A stretch of DNA of 64,000 nucleotides, from the NCBI RefSeq assembly GCF_913063105.1, contig NZ_CAJXYQ010000004.1:124001-188000 (forward strand), given 5' to 3'. The notes under the pieces are model-generated. The model saw only the letters and a program-made list of their open reading frames with translations, was not told where the DNA came from and ran no database searches. Origin of the DNA: an uncultured Draconibacterium sp. Its GTDB lineage: Bacteria > Bacteroidota > Bacteroidia > Bacteroidales > Prolixibacteraceae. Position 1 is the first letter of the stretch, and each line of letters opens with the position of its first letter. The translations under genes were made by a program, and so were the position numbers. Positions 56,445 through 64,000 of this stretch are shown piece by piece.

Positions 56445-57734
56445 CTAAAAGTTATAGGTCAGCATTAACAAAATACGATGATTGGTTGCTGTTACCGTAT
56501 CATCATAAAGACCATCGGAGAAATCAAAAGTGCCTGTACCGTAATCCGCCGAATCGATTTCATATTCGGCTACAAAACGCAGGTTTTTATAGTTGTAGGC
56601 AAAGTACGGAGCCACACGATATACTTGTTTCATGGTAGGCATAAGTCCTTTTGTTTGGGCAGCTCCATCAAAATTATGAAGTGCATCTTTTGTTCCGAAA
56701 TTGTTGGTCATTCCGGCAAAAAAGCCAAGCTGGTGTTTAGTTCCGTACACTACATTTACCAGGGTTGATGAAGTGGTATAATTGGTGTAGGTCATGGCTC
56801 CGGTGGCTGCATCGTATGATTTTACGCCATAGCCACCAATCATAAGCATATTGGTAAGGTTCTGCCCCACTAACTCTTTCAATAAAAAGAACCATTTGTC
56901 TTTTCGGTAACCAATGTACGACATCACCGCATAACTTGTATTCAGCTCATCGCTTTTATATTTACCGGCTGTTCCTTCGGTAACATCAATAGGCTTAATG
57001 GCATTAAACTGCCCGGCAAGTCCAAGGCTCATTCCATCGTTATTGTAGTATAATCCGGCAACCAGTTCAGGTATTCCGGCATTACGTTTTGCCAGGTTTT
57101 TATCGTTGGTGTCATCCACTTTATAAAATCCGGGCGATGTATATTGCTGCTCGTAAAGGGCCGTAAGCGAAAGTGTGGTTTTCGCTCCTAATTTGTAATC
57201 AAAATCAATTTGTGGCGAACGGTTAAAAGGATTGTACGGGCTACCGGTATTTAAACCACCCACCTGTGGAAAAAATGCGCCACTGCCATTCCACAGCGGG
57301 TGCCAGGTTTGCCCCACAAGCAGCGATGATTTTTCCCAATCGAATTTTACATAGGCTTTTCTTAAACGAAGTACTTCTGGGTATTCAGCAACAATACCGG
57401 CAAAGTCGGTTTCGAAATTGGCAGAGGTTTTTGCCCCCAGAATTTCAGGACCCGAAATATTAAAACCAAAACGCGTGGCCATGGCCGTGTAACCATGAAT
57501 ACCCTGTTTGTTAAGGTGTTCACCATCGGCATCAAGGCCTTTGTACAAGGGGAACAGGTAAAAATTATCCTGGGCGGCATTTAGTCCTTTGTACGTATCG
57601 TAGTAATACTCGCTGCGGATAAAACCGTAGAGCTGAATTGACGATTTTTTAGCTGATACTTTGTTGTTTTCCTGCGCTTTTCCGAAGATGGAAAGCAAAC
57701 ACAGTACAAAAATTAATGATAAATATTTTTTCAT
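56445..57734 (-). CDS. Outer membrane porin-like beta-barrel
   Basis: 429 residues with a signal peptide (about 1-20). The rest is a series of amphipathic strands, starting IQLYGFIRSEYYYDTY and ending ATNHRILLMLTYNF with the C-terminal aromatic expected for outer membrane insertion. FNISGPEILGAKTSANFETD and LLVGQTWHPLW resemble Gram-negative general or substrate-specific porins (DcaP/phosphoselective types). It leads the operon with the ligase and symporter. Pseudomonas putida uses a specific porin (PhaK) with an SSS-type permease (PhaJ) for phenylacetate, a useful functional analogy. Confidence 0.88.
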   Translation of the reverse strand: MKKYLSLIFVLCLLSIFGKAQENNKVSAKKSSIQLYGFIRSEYYYDTYKGLNAAQDNFYLFPLYKGLDADGEHLNKQGIHGYTAMATRFGFNISGPEILGAKTSANFETDFAGIVAEYPEVLRLRKAYVKFDWEKSSLLVGQTWHPLWNGSGAFFPQVGGLNTGSPYNPFNRSPQIDFDYKLGAKTTLSLTALYEQQYTSPGFYKVDDTNDKNLAKRNAGIPELVAGLYYNNDGMSLGLAGQFNAIKPIDVTEGTAGKYKSDELNTSYAVMSYIGYRKDKWFFLLKELVGQNLTNMLMIGGYGVKSYDAATGAMTYTNYTTSSTLVNVVYGTKHQLGFFAGMTNNFGTKDALHNFDGAAQTKGLMPTMKQVYRVAPYFAYNYKNLRFVAEYEIDSADYGTGTFDFSDGLYDDTVTATNHRILLMLTYNF

Positions 57735-57780
57735 TGCGGAAATGATTAGTTGTTTTTTGTTGATTGAATATAATGATTAA

Positions 57781-57807
57781 CCCGAAGCTCCGTATCAGGC
57801 CTTCGGG
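57781..57807 (-). promoter_or_regulatory. Leader hairpin upstream of the porin gene
   Basis: CCCGAAG (57781-57787) and CTTCGGG (57801-57807) form a 7-base-pair G+C-containing stem with a 13-base loop, 47 bases before the porin start and inside the predicted leader. It has no T-run, so it is not a simple terminator; it may be a leader regulatory or stabilising structure. Confidence 0.4.
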
Positions 57808-57863
57808 TACAAACAGAAGTAATCTAATAAGAAATAATATGTTGCTGTCTTAAACACGAGCAT

Positions 57864-57893
57864 CAAAAATAACAATTTTGCAGGTGCACCCAA
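57864..57893 (-). promoter_or_regulatory. Probable promoter of the porin-paaK-ACT-symporter operon
   Basis: On the minus strand TTG (57893-57891), a 19-base spacer and TATTTTTG (57871-57864) match the Bacteroidota promoter consensus. It predicts a leader of about 125 bases before the porin ATG. Confidence 0.55.
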
Positions 57894-58102
57894 GAATGCA
57901 GTTACAATTTGCCCGAAAAACAAGCTTATTTATTTTGATTTCAAACTATACATAAATCCGGTTTCGCGATTCATCAAATTATTGAATAAACAATTCACCG
58001 AATTTTATGCAGTTGAGTAGGAGTGCTATGGCAGTAAAATACAACAAGTACATTGTTTGTGCGCCTGTCAATCTATTGCTTTTCAATTACTAACTTTCGA
58101 GG

Positions 58103-58896
58103 TTAAGGCAGGTACTCCGGATTTAATTGTTCAGGCACAGCAGCCCCGGTGAGTTTGCGCCACTTATCGAGCATGATTGTTAACTCCTGCACTTTGTCCG
58201 AATTATGGCTGGCAAGGTTATTTTTTTCGCCAACATCGTTTTTCAGGTTATACAATTCAATATCATTATTCTCGAAATATTGAATGAGTTTCCATTCGCC
58301 CAAACGAATTGCCGAGCCCGGCCGGGTTCTGAAAAGAGAATCTTGTGTGGTGGTGTCGTTTTTTACAAAAGCTTCCAGGCAGATAGGAAACGGACAGAAA
58401 CAGGTCGTCGCACCAGGTTCCCAATCGGTGCTGTTCATCGCTGGCAACCAAGCAGTATTTACCATCGAGTTTTATAATGTGCGCACCGGAAGTGCCCACT
58501 TTATCCAGAACCGGGTACTCGCCCCATCCCTTTGGGGAGTAAATTTCAGGAATAACCTGGCGCGGACTTTCAGCCAATTCTTTTAAATCTTCTGATAACC
58601 GGGCAATTATGCCTCCGTTCCAACTCAGGAATACTTTGCCCAGCTCCTGCCAATCTTTTAAATCTTTCGATTTCCACAGGTAAATACCATCGTTTTCGAA
58701 ATGGTTATTTTGTTCGCAATGGTTCCTGCTAAAAAGTACCAACCATTTGGAGCCACACAAACATGTGGATGCGTTAATCCTTCAACTAAAGGTGAAATTG
58801 TTTTTCATCGTAATCGGGATGTATTAAAAACTGGGCAGTAGACGTACAAATTAACCCCAAACCAAGAATGAAGATAATGAGCAGTTTTTGCTTCAT
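58103..58896 (-). pseudogene. GH43-like/sulfatase fusion pseudogene
   Basis: A start codon and signal peptide at 58896 (MKQKLLIIFILGLGLICTS) lead into a GH43-like beta-propeller segment (LTHPHVCVAPNGWYFLAG, NDGIYLWKSKDLKDWQELG, GAHIIKLDGKYCLVASDEQH) that needs two single-base corrections, near 58800 and near 58710, both in A-runs. At about 58395 the sequence changes frame and becomes the C-terminal part of a sulfatase (FVKNDTTTQDSLFRTRPGS, WKLIQYFENNDIELYNLKND), stopping at 58103. So the 5' part of a glycosidase is joined to the 3' end of a sulfatase, probably by deletion between two neighbouring genes. It cannot make a working enzyme. Confidence 0.82.
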
Positions 58897-59062
58897 CGTT
58901 ATTAGTTCGAATAGTTATTTGTTTAGAAGCAAAACTATGGTATTTGCTGATTTTGTACTTTTCCTGGGGGACGCAAGTTTAACACATCTGTACAGGACGG
59001 CAAAAAAAAGAGGAGCAGTTATTAAACTACCCCTCAACTATTTACTAATTAAAAATATACCA

Positions 59063-62000
59063 TTAATGCCTACGCAGAAGTATTACCCAGTCTTTATTTT
59101 CATCCGAAGGAGCACCCGCTAATTCGTGTTTGCTTCCGGCCGTAATTTTTTTGATTTTACCATATTGAAGTTTCCCTCCGTTCCGGGGATCAAACCATTG
59201 CAGCGTAAACTCTCCACTTATGTTTTCAAGGTTTAATGTTCCCTTTCCATTCCGAAGAAAAACAATGTACAATTCGCCTTCGCTGGCCAGGCAGTAATCA
59301 CCCTCCGCAACCAGTTCGTCGTGGTTTTTGGTTGTTTCAACCGGTATGTTATTTCCCTCGAAGAAATCGCGAAGGTATTTGCACTGATTCCAGAATAAAT
59401 CGCGGGAACGGTAATCCTGACATGTTAAGTCGGAATGGGCATGTTTGTAACCAAAGTACCATTCGGTTCCCCATCCTCCGGCCATAAAAGTGCCCCACAA
59501 TCCGTTAATGCGTGCATTGTCGTGGCTTGGGTCTTCAGCATCAGGCACCAACGAATGTTGTGCATCTCCGGGCTCGTCGCAGGCAACCGCCCACTGTTTC
59601 CCTGCCTTTTCCGACTCGTTTAACCAATGCAGCACCTGGGCGTGCACACGGCTAAAATCGGCCTTGTTGGTTTGTAAGGAAATTCCTGAATAATGACTTT
59701 CGCTGCCTAAAATATCGTAAAACGGAACACCGTTATGAATAACCACATGATGATGATAAGGATCGTGCTCGTAAAAATATTCTGCAGCCGCCACGCGCTG
59801 CGCAGTTTCCATTGGTGGCGTTGGAGGATTTGCCCAGTCACCAATTTCCTCACCGATGTTCCAGTTAAGTGCCAAATGATGCCCAAAACGTGCCATTAGC
59901 TCTCGGTAGTATAATTTGGTTTTGGCGCCAATTGCCCCATTGTCCAACAGTCCCTGGTTTTCAAACTCAAGCGTTTTGAAATGCAAAAACATACCCAGTT
60001 TATCAGCATGTTCAAAAACCAGTTCCCACTGGTCGAGCTTCGAGCAATCAAAACGGTCGTAGGTATCATAATCAACATAAGGATATACATTTTGATCGTC
60101 GCCTGCAATGTTGTTGGTTAAAAACGAAAATACATTTAATCCTTTTGATGCCAGGTAGTTTACCGCCCCAACTATTGCTTTTCCTTTGTTGCCTTGCCAA
60201 ACTGGATCGCCCTCTTTCCAATCTTTTTCGTGCGCGTCCCACGTTTTCATGAGGTTATCTTTATGGCCATCGCTTGCAGCATCGCCATCAAAATCAACAT
60301 AAGCCAGAAAGTTTTCCGGGGCATCAGGCCCCACTTTAAACATTGGTTTGCCTGTTTCTGCATATTTCAGGTAGCGGGTTCCGTCGTACTGCAACCTGCC
60401 TTTTGCACGGTTATCGTTCCCGGTTTTATCCGACTCTGCAATGGTGAACTCTCCTTCCGAAGTATCCATAAATCCTCCGCTTTGGCCTTTGTCCTTTTTG
60501 TAGGCAATAGCGGCAAAGTTTCCTTTTCTGAAATCAACTTTATAGCTCCATTTTCCGGTTTTGGGAGGTGCAAAATGCACCCGCCATTTGTTACCTGCTT
60601 TTGCCGAAGTTTCAGCAGCATTACCGTCGGCGGCAAAATACCCCGGCACCTTGTATTCATCTCCTGATTCGGCATGTGTAAAAAGCACATTAAACCGATA
60701 GTTCACAAAAGGATTAAATTGGGCATCCTCCGCCGTTTCAGGGCCATCAAAAGTAAGCGTTACTTTGTGCCATTTTTTCAACTCGCCTGTAATTTCAGGA
60801 GTTACATTGGGCAGTTTACTATTTTTGTTTGCCATAGGCCCGGCATTACCAATTGATCCGGCATCGCCAATGGCAACCATTGCAGCCGCGCCCTGACCTA
60901 CCGGAGCAAAAGCCACACCACTCCAACGGCCACGACTAAATTCCTGGCCATCGTTACTGCCAACTTCTGCAACAACGGTTATTTTATCTTCTTTTTTTAA
61001 GGCTATATTTCCAAACAGGCCCATGTACCGTGCTCCTTCTTCAAACGAGTTTTTACTTGGCGGAGCAGTAAAATTTCCTACTTCTTTATCGTTAACAAGA
61101 ATGGTATAGGTAGAGTTACCATCGTTCTCGCCCACGGCTAAAAACAATATGTCTCTATTTCCTTCGGGGCCGTTGTACCTTACAGTTGACGTTGCTTTCT
61201 TGTGTTCTTCGGGGTTTACAGCCAGCCATTGTCCGTTTTTGTCGGAATAAAAATCAGTTCCTTCAAGTGGAAATGCTGATGCACGAATAAGTTTTACTCC
61301 TTTAACAGCTGTTTCAACCGCGTATAAAAATGATTTTTTTGAAACCGGGTTTTCGCTTACCTCCGGATAGGGTTCCGGTAGTTTTCCGGCAGCAATTTTA
61401 ACAGCAGGGCCAATACCCTGAGGTATGTATTCTTTTTCATTGGTAAGCAAGAAGCGATCAAATTCAAAACCATCCTCACGCATGCTAAACATTATTTCGT
61501 GCTCACCAGCTTCGTCAATATCAAGGTAAATTTTGTAGGCCTCGCCGCAATGATTTTTTTCAGTTCGTTGTTTACTTTCCCAACGCCAGTTGTTTTTCCC
61601 CTCGCACCATTGCATCCTTTGGCCTGTTTCGGGCCATGTGCCGTTTATTCCTACATGAATCCCATTGTCTTCGCTACCCGAGCTATAGGCACGTACCCAC
61701 ACGTAATAACGCCCGGGGTTATTAATTTTTACTTTATAATGCAAAATTGCCATTTCGCCGGCTGTGTTACTAAAATTCTCGCCGGCAGTTAATTTGTCGC
61801 CGTGGGTAACACGGGTATCGGGCAAAATCTCAACATAGGCATTATTACCTGCATCTTTACAGTGCGAAGCATCCTCGTCGCGGCCAACTTTTGCCTGTTC
61901 GTTTTTCGAAGTCCGGTACCATTGTCTGACATCAGTTTTTGATTGCTTAAAATAATATTCAGCTTCAACGGCCATCATGCCCTTTTCTTCTTCGAAAACA

Positions 62001-62098
62001 ACATTGTTTTCTACAATTGGATTTGAGAAGTTTTGAGCAAAACCTGAAAAAACCTGCCAACAAATACATGTCAGCAGTATTGTTAATTTTACTTTCAT
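59063..62098 (-). CDS. DUF5060 glycoside hydrolase with N-terminal carbohydrate-binding-like module
   Basis: 1011 residues with a signal peptide (about 1-21). Residues about 38-230 form a carbohydrate-binding-like module (VFEEEKGMMAVEAEYYFKQS, NPGRYYVWVRAYSSGSEDNG), followed by a second beta region to about 420, a DUF5060 domain from about 430 (PEITGELKKWHKVTLTFDGP), an (alpha/beta)8 catalytic barrel with FGHHLALNWNIGEEIGDW and ACDEPGDAQHSLVPDAEDP, and a C-terminal collagen-binding-like domain. The Glu in NWNIGEEIG and the acidic residues in CDEPGD are candidate catalytic residues. The substrate is not known to me. It lies 15 bases after the paralogue and probably shares its operon. Confidence 0.87.
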   Translation of the reverse strand: MKVKLTILLTCICWQVFSGFAQNFSNPIVENNVVFEEEKGMMAVEAEYYFKQSKTDVRQWYRTSKNEQAKVGRDEDASHCKDAGNNAYVEILPDTRVTHGDKLTAGENFSNTAGEMAILHYKVKINNPGRYYVWVRAYSSGSEDNGIHVGINGTWPETGQRMQWCEGKNNWRWESKQRTEKNHCGEAYKIYLDIDEAGEHEIMFSMREDGFEFDRFLLTNEKEYIPQGIGPAVKIAAGKLPEPYPEVSENPVSKKSFLYAVETAVKGVKLIRASAFPLEGTDFYSDKNGQWLAVNPEEHKKATSTVRYNGPEGNRDILFLAVGENDGNSTYTILVNDKEVGNFTAPPSKNSFEEGARYMGLFGNIALKKEDKITVVAEVGSNDGQEFSRGRWSGVAFAPVGQGAAAMVAIGDAGSIGNAGPMANKNSKLPNVTPEITGELKKWHKVTLTFDGPETAEDAQFNPFVNYRFNVLFTHAESGDEYKVPGYFAADGNAAETSAKAGNKWRVHFAPPKTGKWSYKVDFRKGNFAAIAYKKDKGQSGGFMDTSEGEFTIAESDKTGNDNRAKGRLQYDGTRYLKYAETGKPMFKVGPDAPENFLAYVDFDGDAASDGHKDNLMKTWDAHEKDWKEGDPVWQGNKGKAIVGAVNYLASKGLNVFSFLTNNIAGDDQNVYPYVDYDTYDRFDCSKLDQWELVFEHADKLGMFLHFKTLEFENQGLLDNGAIGAKTKLYYRELMARFGHHLALNWNIGEEIGDWANPPTPPMETAQRVAAAEYFYEHDPYHHHVVIHNGVPFYDILGSESHYSGISLQTNKADFSRVHAQVLHWLNESEKAGKQWAVACDEPGDAQHSLVPDAEDPSHDNARINGLWGTFMAGGWGTEWYFGYKHAHSDLTCQDYRSRDLFWNQCKYLRDFFEGNNIPVETTKNHDELVAEGDYCLASEGELYIVFLRNGKGTLNLENISGEFTLQWFDPRNGGKLQYGKIKKITAGSKHELAGAPSDENKDWVILLRRH

Positions 62099-62113
62099 CT
62101 GTTTTTGTTTAGC

Positions 62114-63934
62114 TTATTTTTGAAGGTAAAGCAGCCAATCCTGTTCTGATGGGCATTGGAGCTTAATTTCTTCGTTTGCTGTACTTTCGGTTATTTGCAA
62201 GCTTGTTCCATTTCTTGGATTAAACCAGGTAGCAGTGTAACCTACATCGGGTAAGTTAATTTCGATATCCTCGCCGGTTTTACTGTAAACAAGGTACACC
62301 TGTCCGGTTTTTGCAAACACATAATCATTCTCGGTGGCGGTAAGTTCGTTGGCATTTACCATGGTTTCAACCGGAATTTCGTTATCGTTAAAGAAATCGA
62401 GCGCAATTTTACACTGGTCCCAAAACAGGTCGCGCGAACGCCACGATTCGCAGGTAAGGTCGGAATGCGGGTGTTTGTATCCGAAATACCATTCGGTGCC
62501 ACAACCGCCTGCCATAAAAGTTCCCCACACCCCGTTAATTCGGGCGTCGTTATGTTCAGGGTCTTCTTCGTCGGTAATTAAGGCATGCGAGGCATCGCCC
62601 GGCTCGTCAACTGCAACTACCCATTTTTTTCCGGTTTCAGCTGATGCTTTCACCCATTTATTAACGGCACTGTGTACCAGTGAAAAGTCGGCTTTATTGG
62701 TTTGAACCGACAAGCCGGTAAGCGCTGAATTCTCACCAATTAGTGGCGCATAATATTTGTCGTGTTGATCGGGATAAGTATGCAAAACAACCAGACTTTT
62801 ATAGGGATCATTGGCTTCAAAATAGCTGGCCATATCCTTCACCTGTTCAACGGTTTGTGTCATTTCTTCCCCCAGATTCCAGTTTAAAGCCAGGTGATGA
62901 CCGTATCTTGCAATTAATTCGCGGTAGTACAATTTTCGCTCGGGTCCAACATCGCCACCATCCATTTTCTGGTCGTTTTCGTTTTCCTGTGTTTTAAAAT
63001 GCAGAAACATCCCTTTCATTTCGCCATAGGCAAAAATTTGTTCCCACTGGTCCATTTTCGACACATCAAAACGATCGTGGATGGTAAGTTCTTCCCACTG
63101 TTTCGGATTCTTTTTAACGTTGGCAGCCTTCTCGTATTCTTCGTTGCTTACTTTCAGCAAATAAGGGTAAACATTGCGGTCGTCGCCATCGGTATTAAAA
63201 GTTAAAAACGAAAATGCGTTCATTCCTTTTCCGGACAGATAATTTATGGCACCCAAAATATTTTTTCCTTTTTGTTTTTCGGGTCCCCATAAAAATGCAT
63301 CGGCATCGCTGTCGTAGTCAACGCCGTGCGCTTCCCATTTCTTCAATCGATCGCCAACATTGGGAGTGTTATCAATTTCGTAGTAAGCCAGAAAGTTTTC
63401 AGGAGCATCGGCTCCACATTTTAAAAAATACTGTCCGGTTTCAGCAAACTGCTGGTAATGCTCTCCCACATATTGTAATCGGCCATGTGCGCGCAAATCT
63501 CTTCCTGACTTGTCTGTTTTTTCAACGGTAAACGAACCTTTAGCGCCATCCATAAATCTGGCGCTTTCACCTTCGTCTTCGCTAACAGCAATTCCGGCAC
63601 CTTTTTTAAACGAAACCTCGTAATTCCACTGCCCGGTTTTGTTGGGCGAAAAATGTACACGCCATTTGTTTCCTGCATCGGCCGAGGTAAAGGCCGCCTC
63701 ACCATCGGCGGCAAAATAACCCGGAACCACAAACTGCTGTTCGTTTTGCGAGAAGGTAACTTCAAGGCGGTAGTCGGTAAACGGGTTTGGCGTTGCCGTT
63801 TCAGACGACTCAGGACCGTCAAAAGTTAAAGTAATTTTATGCCAGGTTTTTAATTCGCCTGTAATTTCTGGTTGAGTAGGCGAACACGAAAAAAGCACCA
63901 GCCCTGTCAATAAAATGATTAGAATTTGTTTCAT
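62114..63934 (-). CDS. DUF5060 glycoside hydrolase, lipoprotein
   Basis: 606 residues. The N-terminus is a lipoprotein signal (LVLFSC, lipidated Cys17). DUF5060 starts at about residue 22 (PEITGELKTWHKITLTFDGP), the barrel follows with FLAYYEIDNTP, RYGHHLALNWNLGEEM and VAVDEPGDASHALITDEEDP, and the C-terminal domain ends LQCPSEQDWLLYLQK. It is a shorter paralogue of the next gene, lacking its N-terminal binding module. Being a lipoprotein it may sit at the cell surface, while the longer enzyme is released or periplasmic (inference). Confidence 0.87.
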   Translation of the reverse strand: MKQILIILLTGLVLFSCSPTQPEITGELKTWHKITLTFDGPESSETATPNPFTDYRLEVTFSQNEQQFVVPGYFAADGEAAFTSADAGNKWRVHFSPNKTGQWNYEVSFKKGAGIAVSEDEGESARFMDGAKGSFTVEKTDKSGRDLRAHGRLQYVGEHYQQFAETGQYFLKCGADAPENFLAYYEIDNTPNVGDRLKKWEAHGVDYDSDADAFLWGPEKQKGKNILGAINYLSGKGMNAFSFLTFNTDGDDRNVYPYLLKVSNEEYEKAANVKKNPKQWEELTIHDRFDVSKMDQWEQIFAYGEMKGMFLHFKTQENENDQKMDGGDVGPERKLYYRELIARYGHHLALNWNLGEEMTQTVEQVKDMASYFEANDPYKSLVVLHTYPDQHDKYYAPLIGENSALTGLSVQTNKADFSLVHSAVNKWVKASAETGKKWVVAVDEPGDASHALITDEEDPEHNDARINGVWGTFMAGGCGTEWYFGYKHPHSDLTCESWRSRDLFWDQCKIALDFFNDNEIPVETMVNANELTATENDYVFAKTGQVYLVYSKTGEDIEINLPDVGYTATWFNPRNGTSLQITESTANEEIKLQCPSEQDWLLYLQK

Positions 63935-64000
63935 GATTTATTAATTTTTACGATTTAGTTGTGGTCTTATTTTATATGCGGTAAATTTCCTTGTTTACCA

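Larger units (their letters stand above)
57735..58102. other. Upstream region of the porin operon
   Basis: No gene seen in these 368 bases. It holds a hairpin at 57781-57807 and a promoter at 57864-57893, listed separately. The rest, 57900-58102, is AT-rich with nothing I can interpret; there is no readable remnant of the neighbouring pseudogene in it. Confidence 0.5.

Noticed and set aside
57735..58102. A remnant gene between the porin and the pseudogene
   Set aside because: No frame in this gap gives a recognisable protein segment; it reads as an ordinary promoter and spacer region.

Overview
The window looks like a chromosome segment of a Bacteroidota bacterium, most likely a marine or sediment relative of the Marinilabiliales/Prolixibacteraceae (inference). 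The reasons are: a type IX secretion C-terminal sorting domain; several copies of the Bacteroidota promoter element TAnnTTTG; almost no Shine-Dalgarno sequences; DUF5060 glycoside hydrolases and a sulfatase remnant; a prephenate dehydratase with a variant Phe-binding motif; and intergenic repeats of the CTCTGTG kind. I saw no tRNA, rRNA, CRISPR array, prophage or insertion sequence.

Layout. 1-3640 (-): an H-NOX nitric-oxide sensor followed directly by a large cytoplasmic hybrid histidine kinase that runs off the left edge. 3954-6233 (+): UDP-glucose dehydrogenase and UDP-glucuronate decarboxylase, which together make UDP-xylose, closed by a strong terminator. 6329-7456 (+): a receiver-histidine kinase. 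7493-9517 (-): a secreted beta-helix protein with a type IX signal. 9671-26368 (-): a 14-gene exopolysaccharide locus read from a receiver protein through a pseudo-receiver/sugar transferase, a half-length TolC-like protein, a Wzc-like protein fused to a SPOR domain, flippase, nitroreductase-like protein, pyruvyl transferase, polymerase, five glycosyltransferases and an acyltransferase, ending at a hairpin terminator. 26496-29512 (-): topoisomerase III and a YdcF/SanA-like protein.

29513-41769: a repeat-rich gap, a thioredoxin-like protein, an oversized NAD-dependent DNA ligase whose 3' half and downstream exonuclease-BRCT gene look AT-richer than the surroundings, then dapA with small neighbours, an AddA/RecB-like helicase-nuclease, a Rieske lipoprotein and an alpha-L-fucosidase. 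41833-45876: a cupin, a YjbQ protein with a decayed partial duplicate beside it, YccF, DUF432-like plus MscS channel, and a Crp/Fnr regulator.

45931-57734 (-): an aromatic-compound region. A porin, two phenylacetate-CoA ligases, three stand-alone ACT proteins, two paralogous sodium symporters and a 59-residue accessory protein lie upstream of prephenate dehydratase, flavodoxin and an aminotransferase. This fits uptake of arylacetates, activation to CoA esters and reductive conversion to aromatic amino acids (inference; the oxidoreductase is not in the window). 58103-63934 (-): a pseudogene fusing a GH43-like start to a sulfatase end, and two paralogous DUF5060 glycoside hydrolases.
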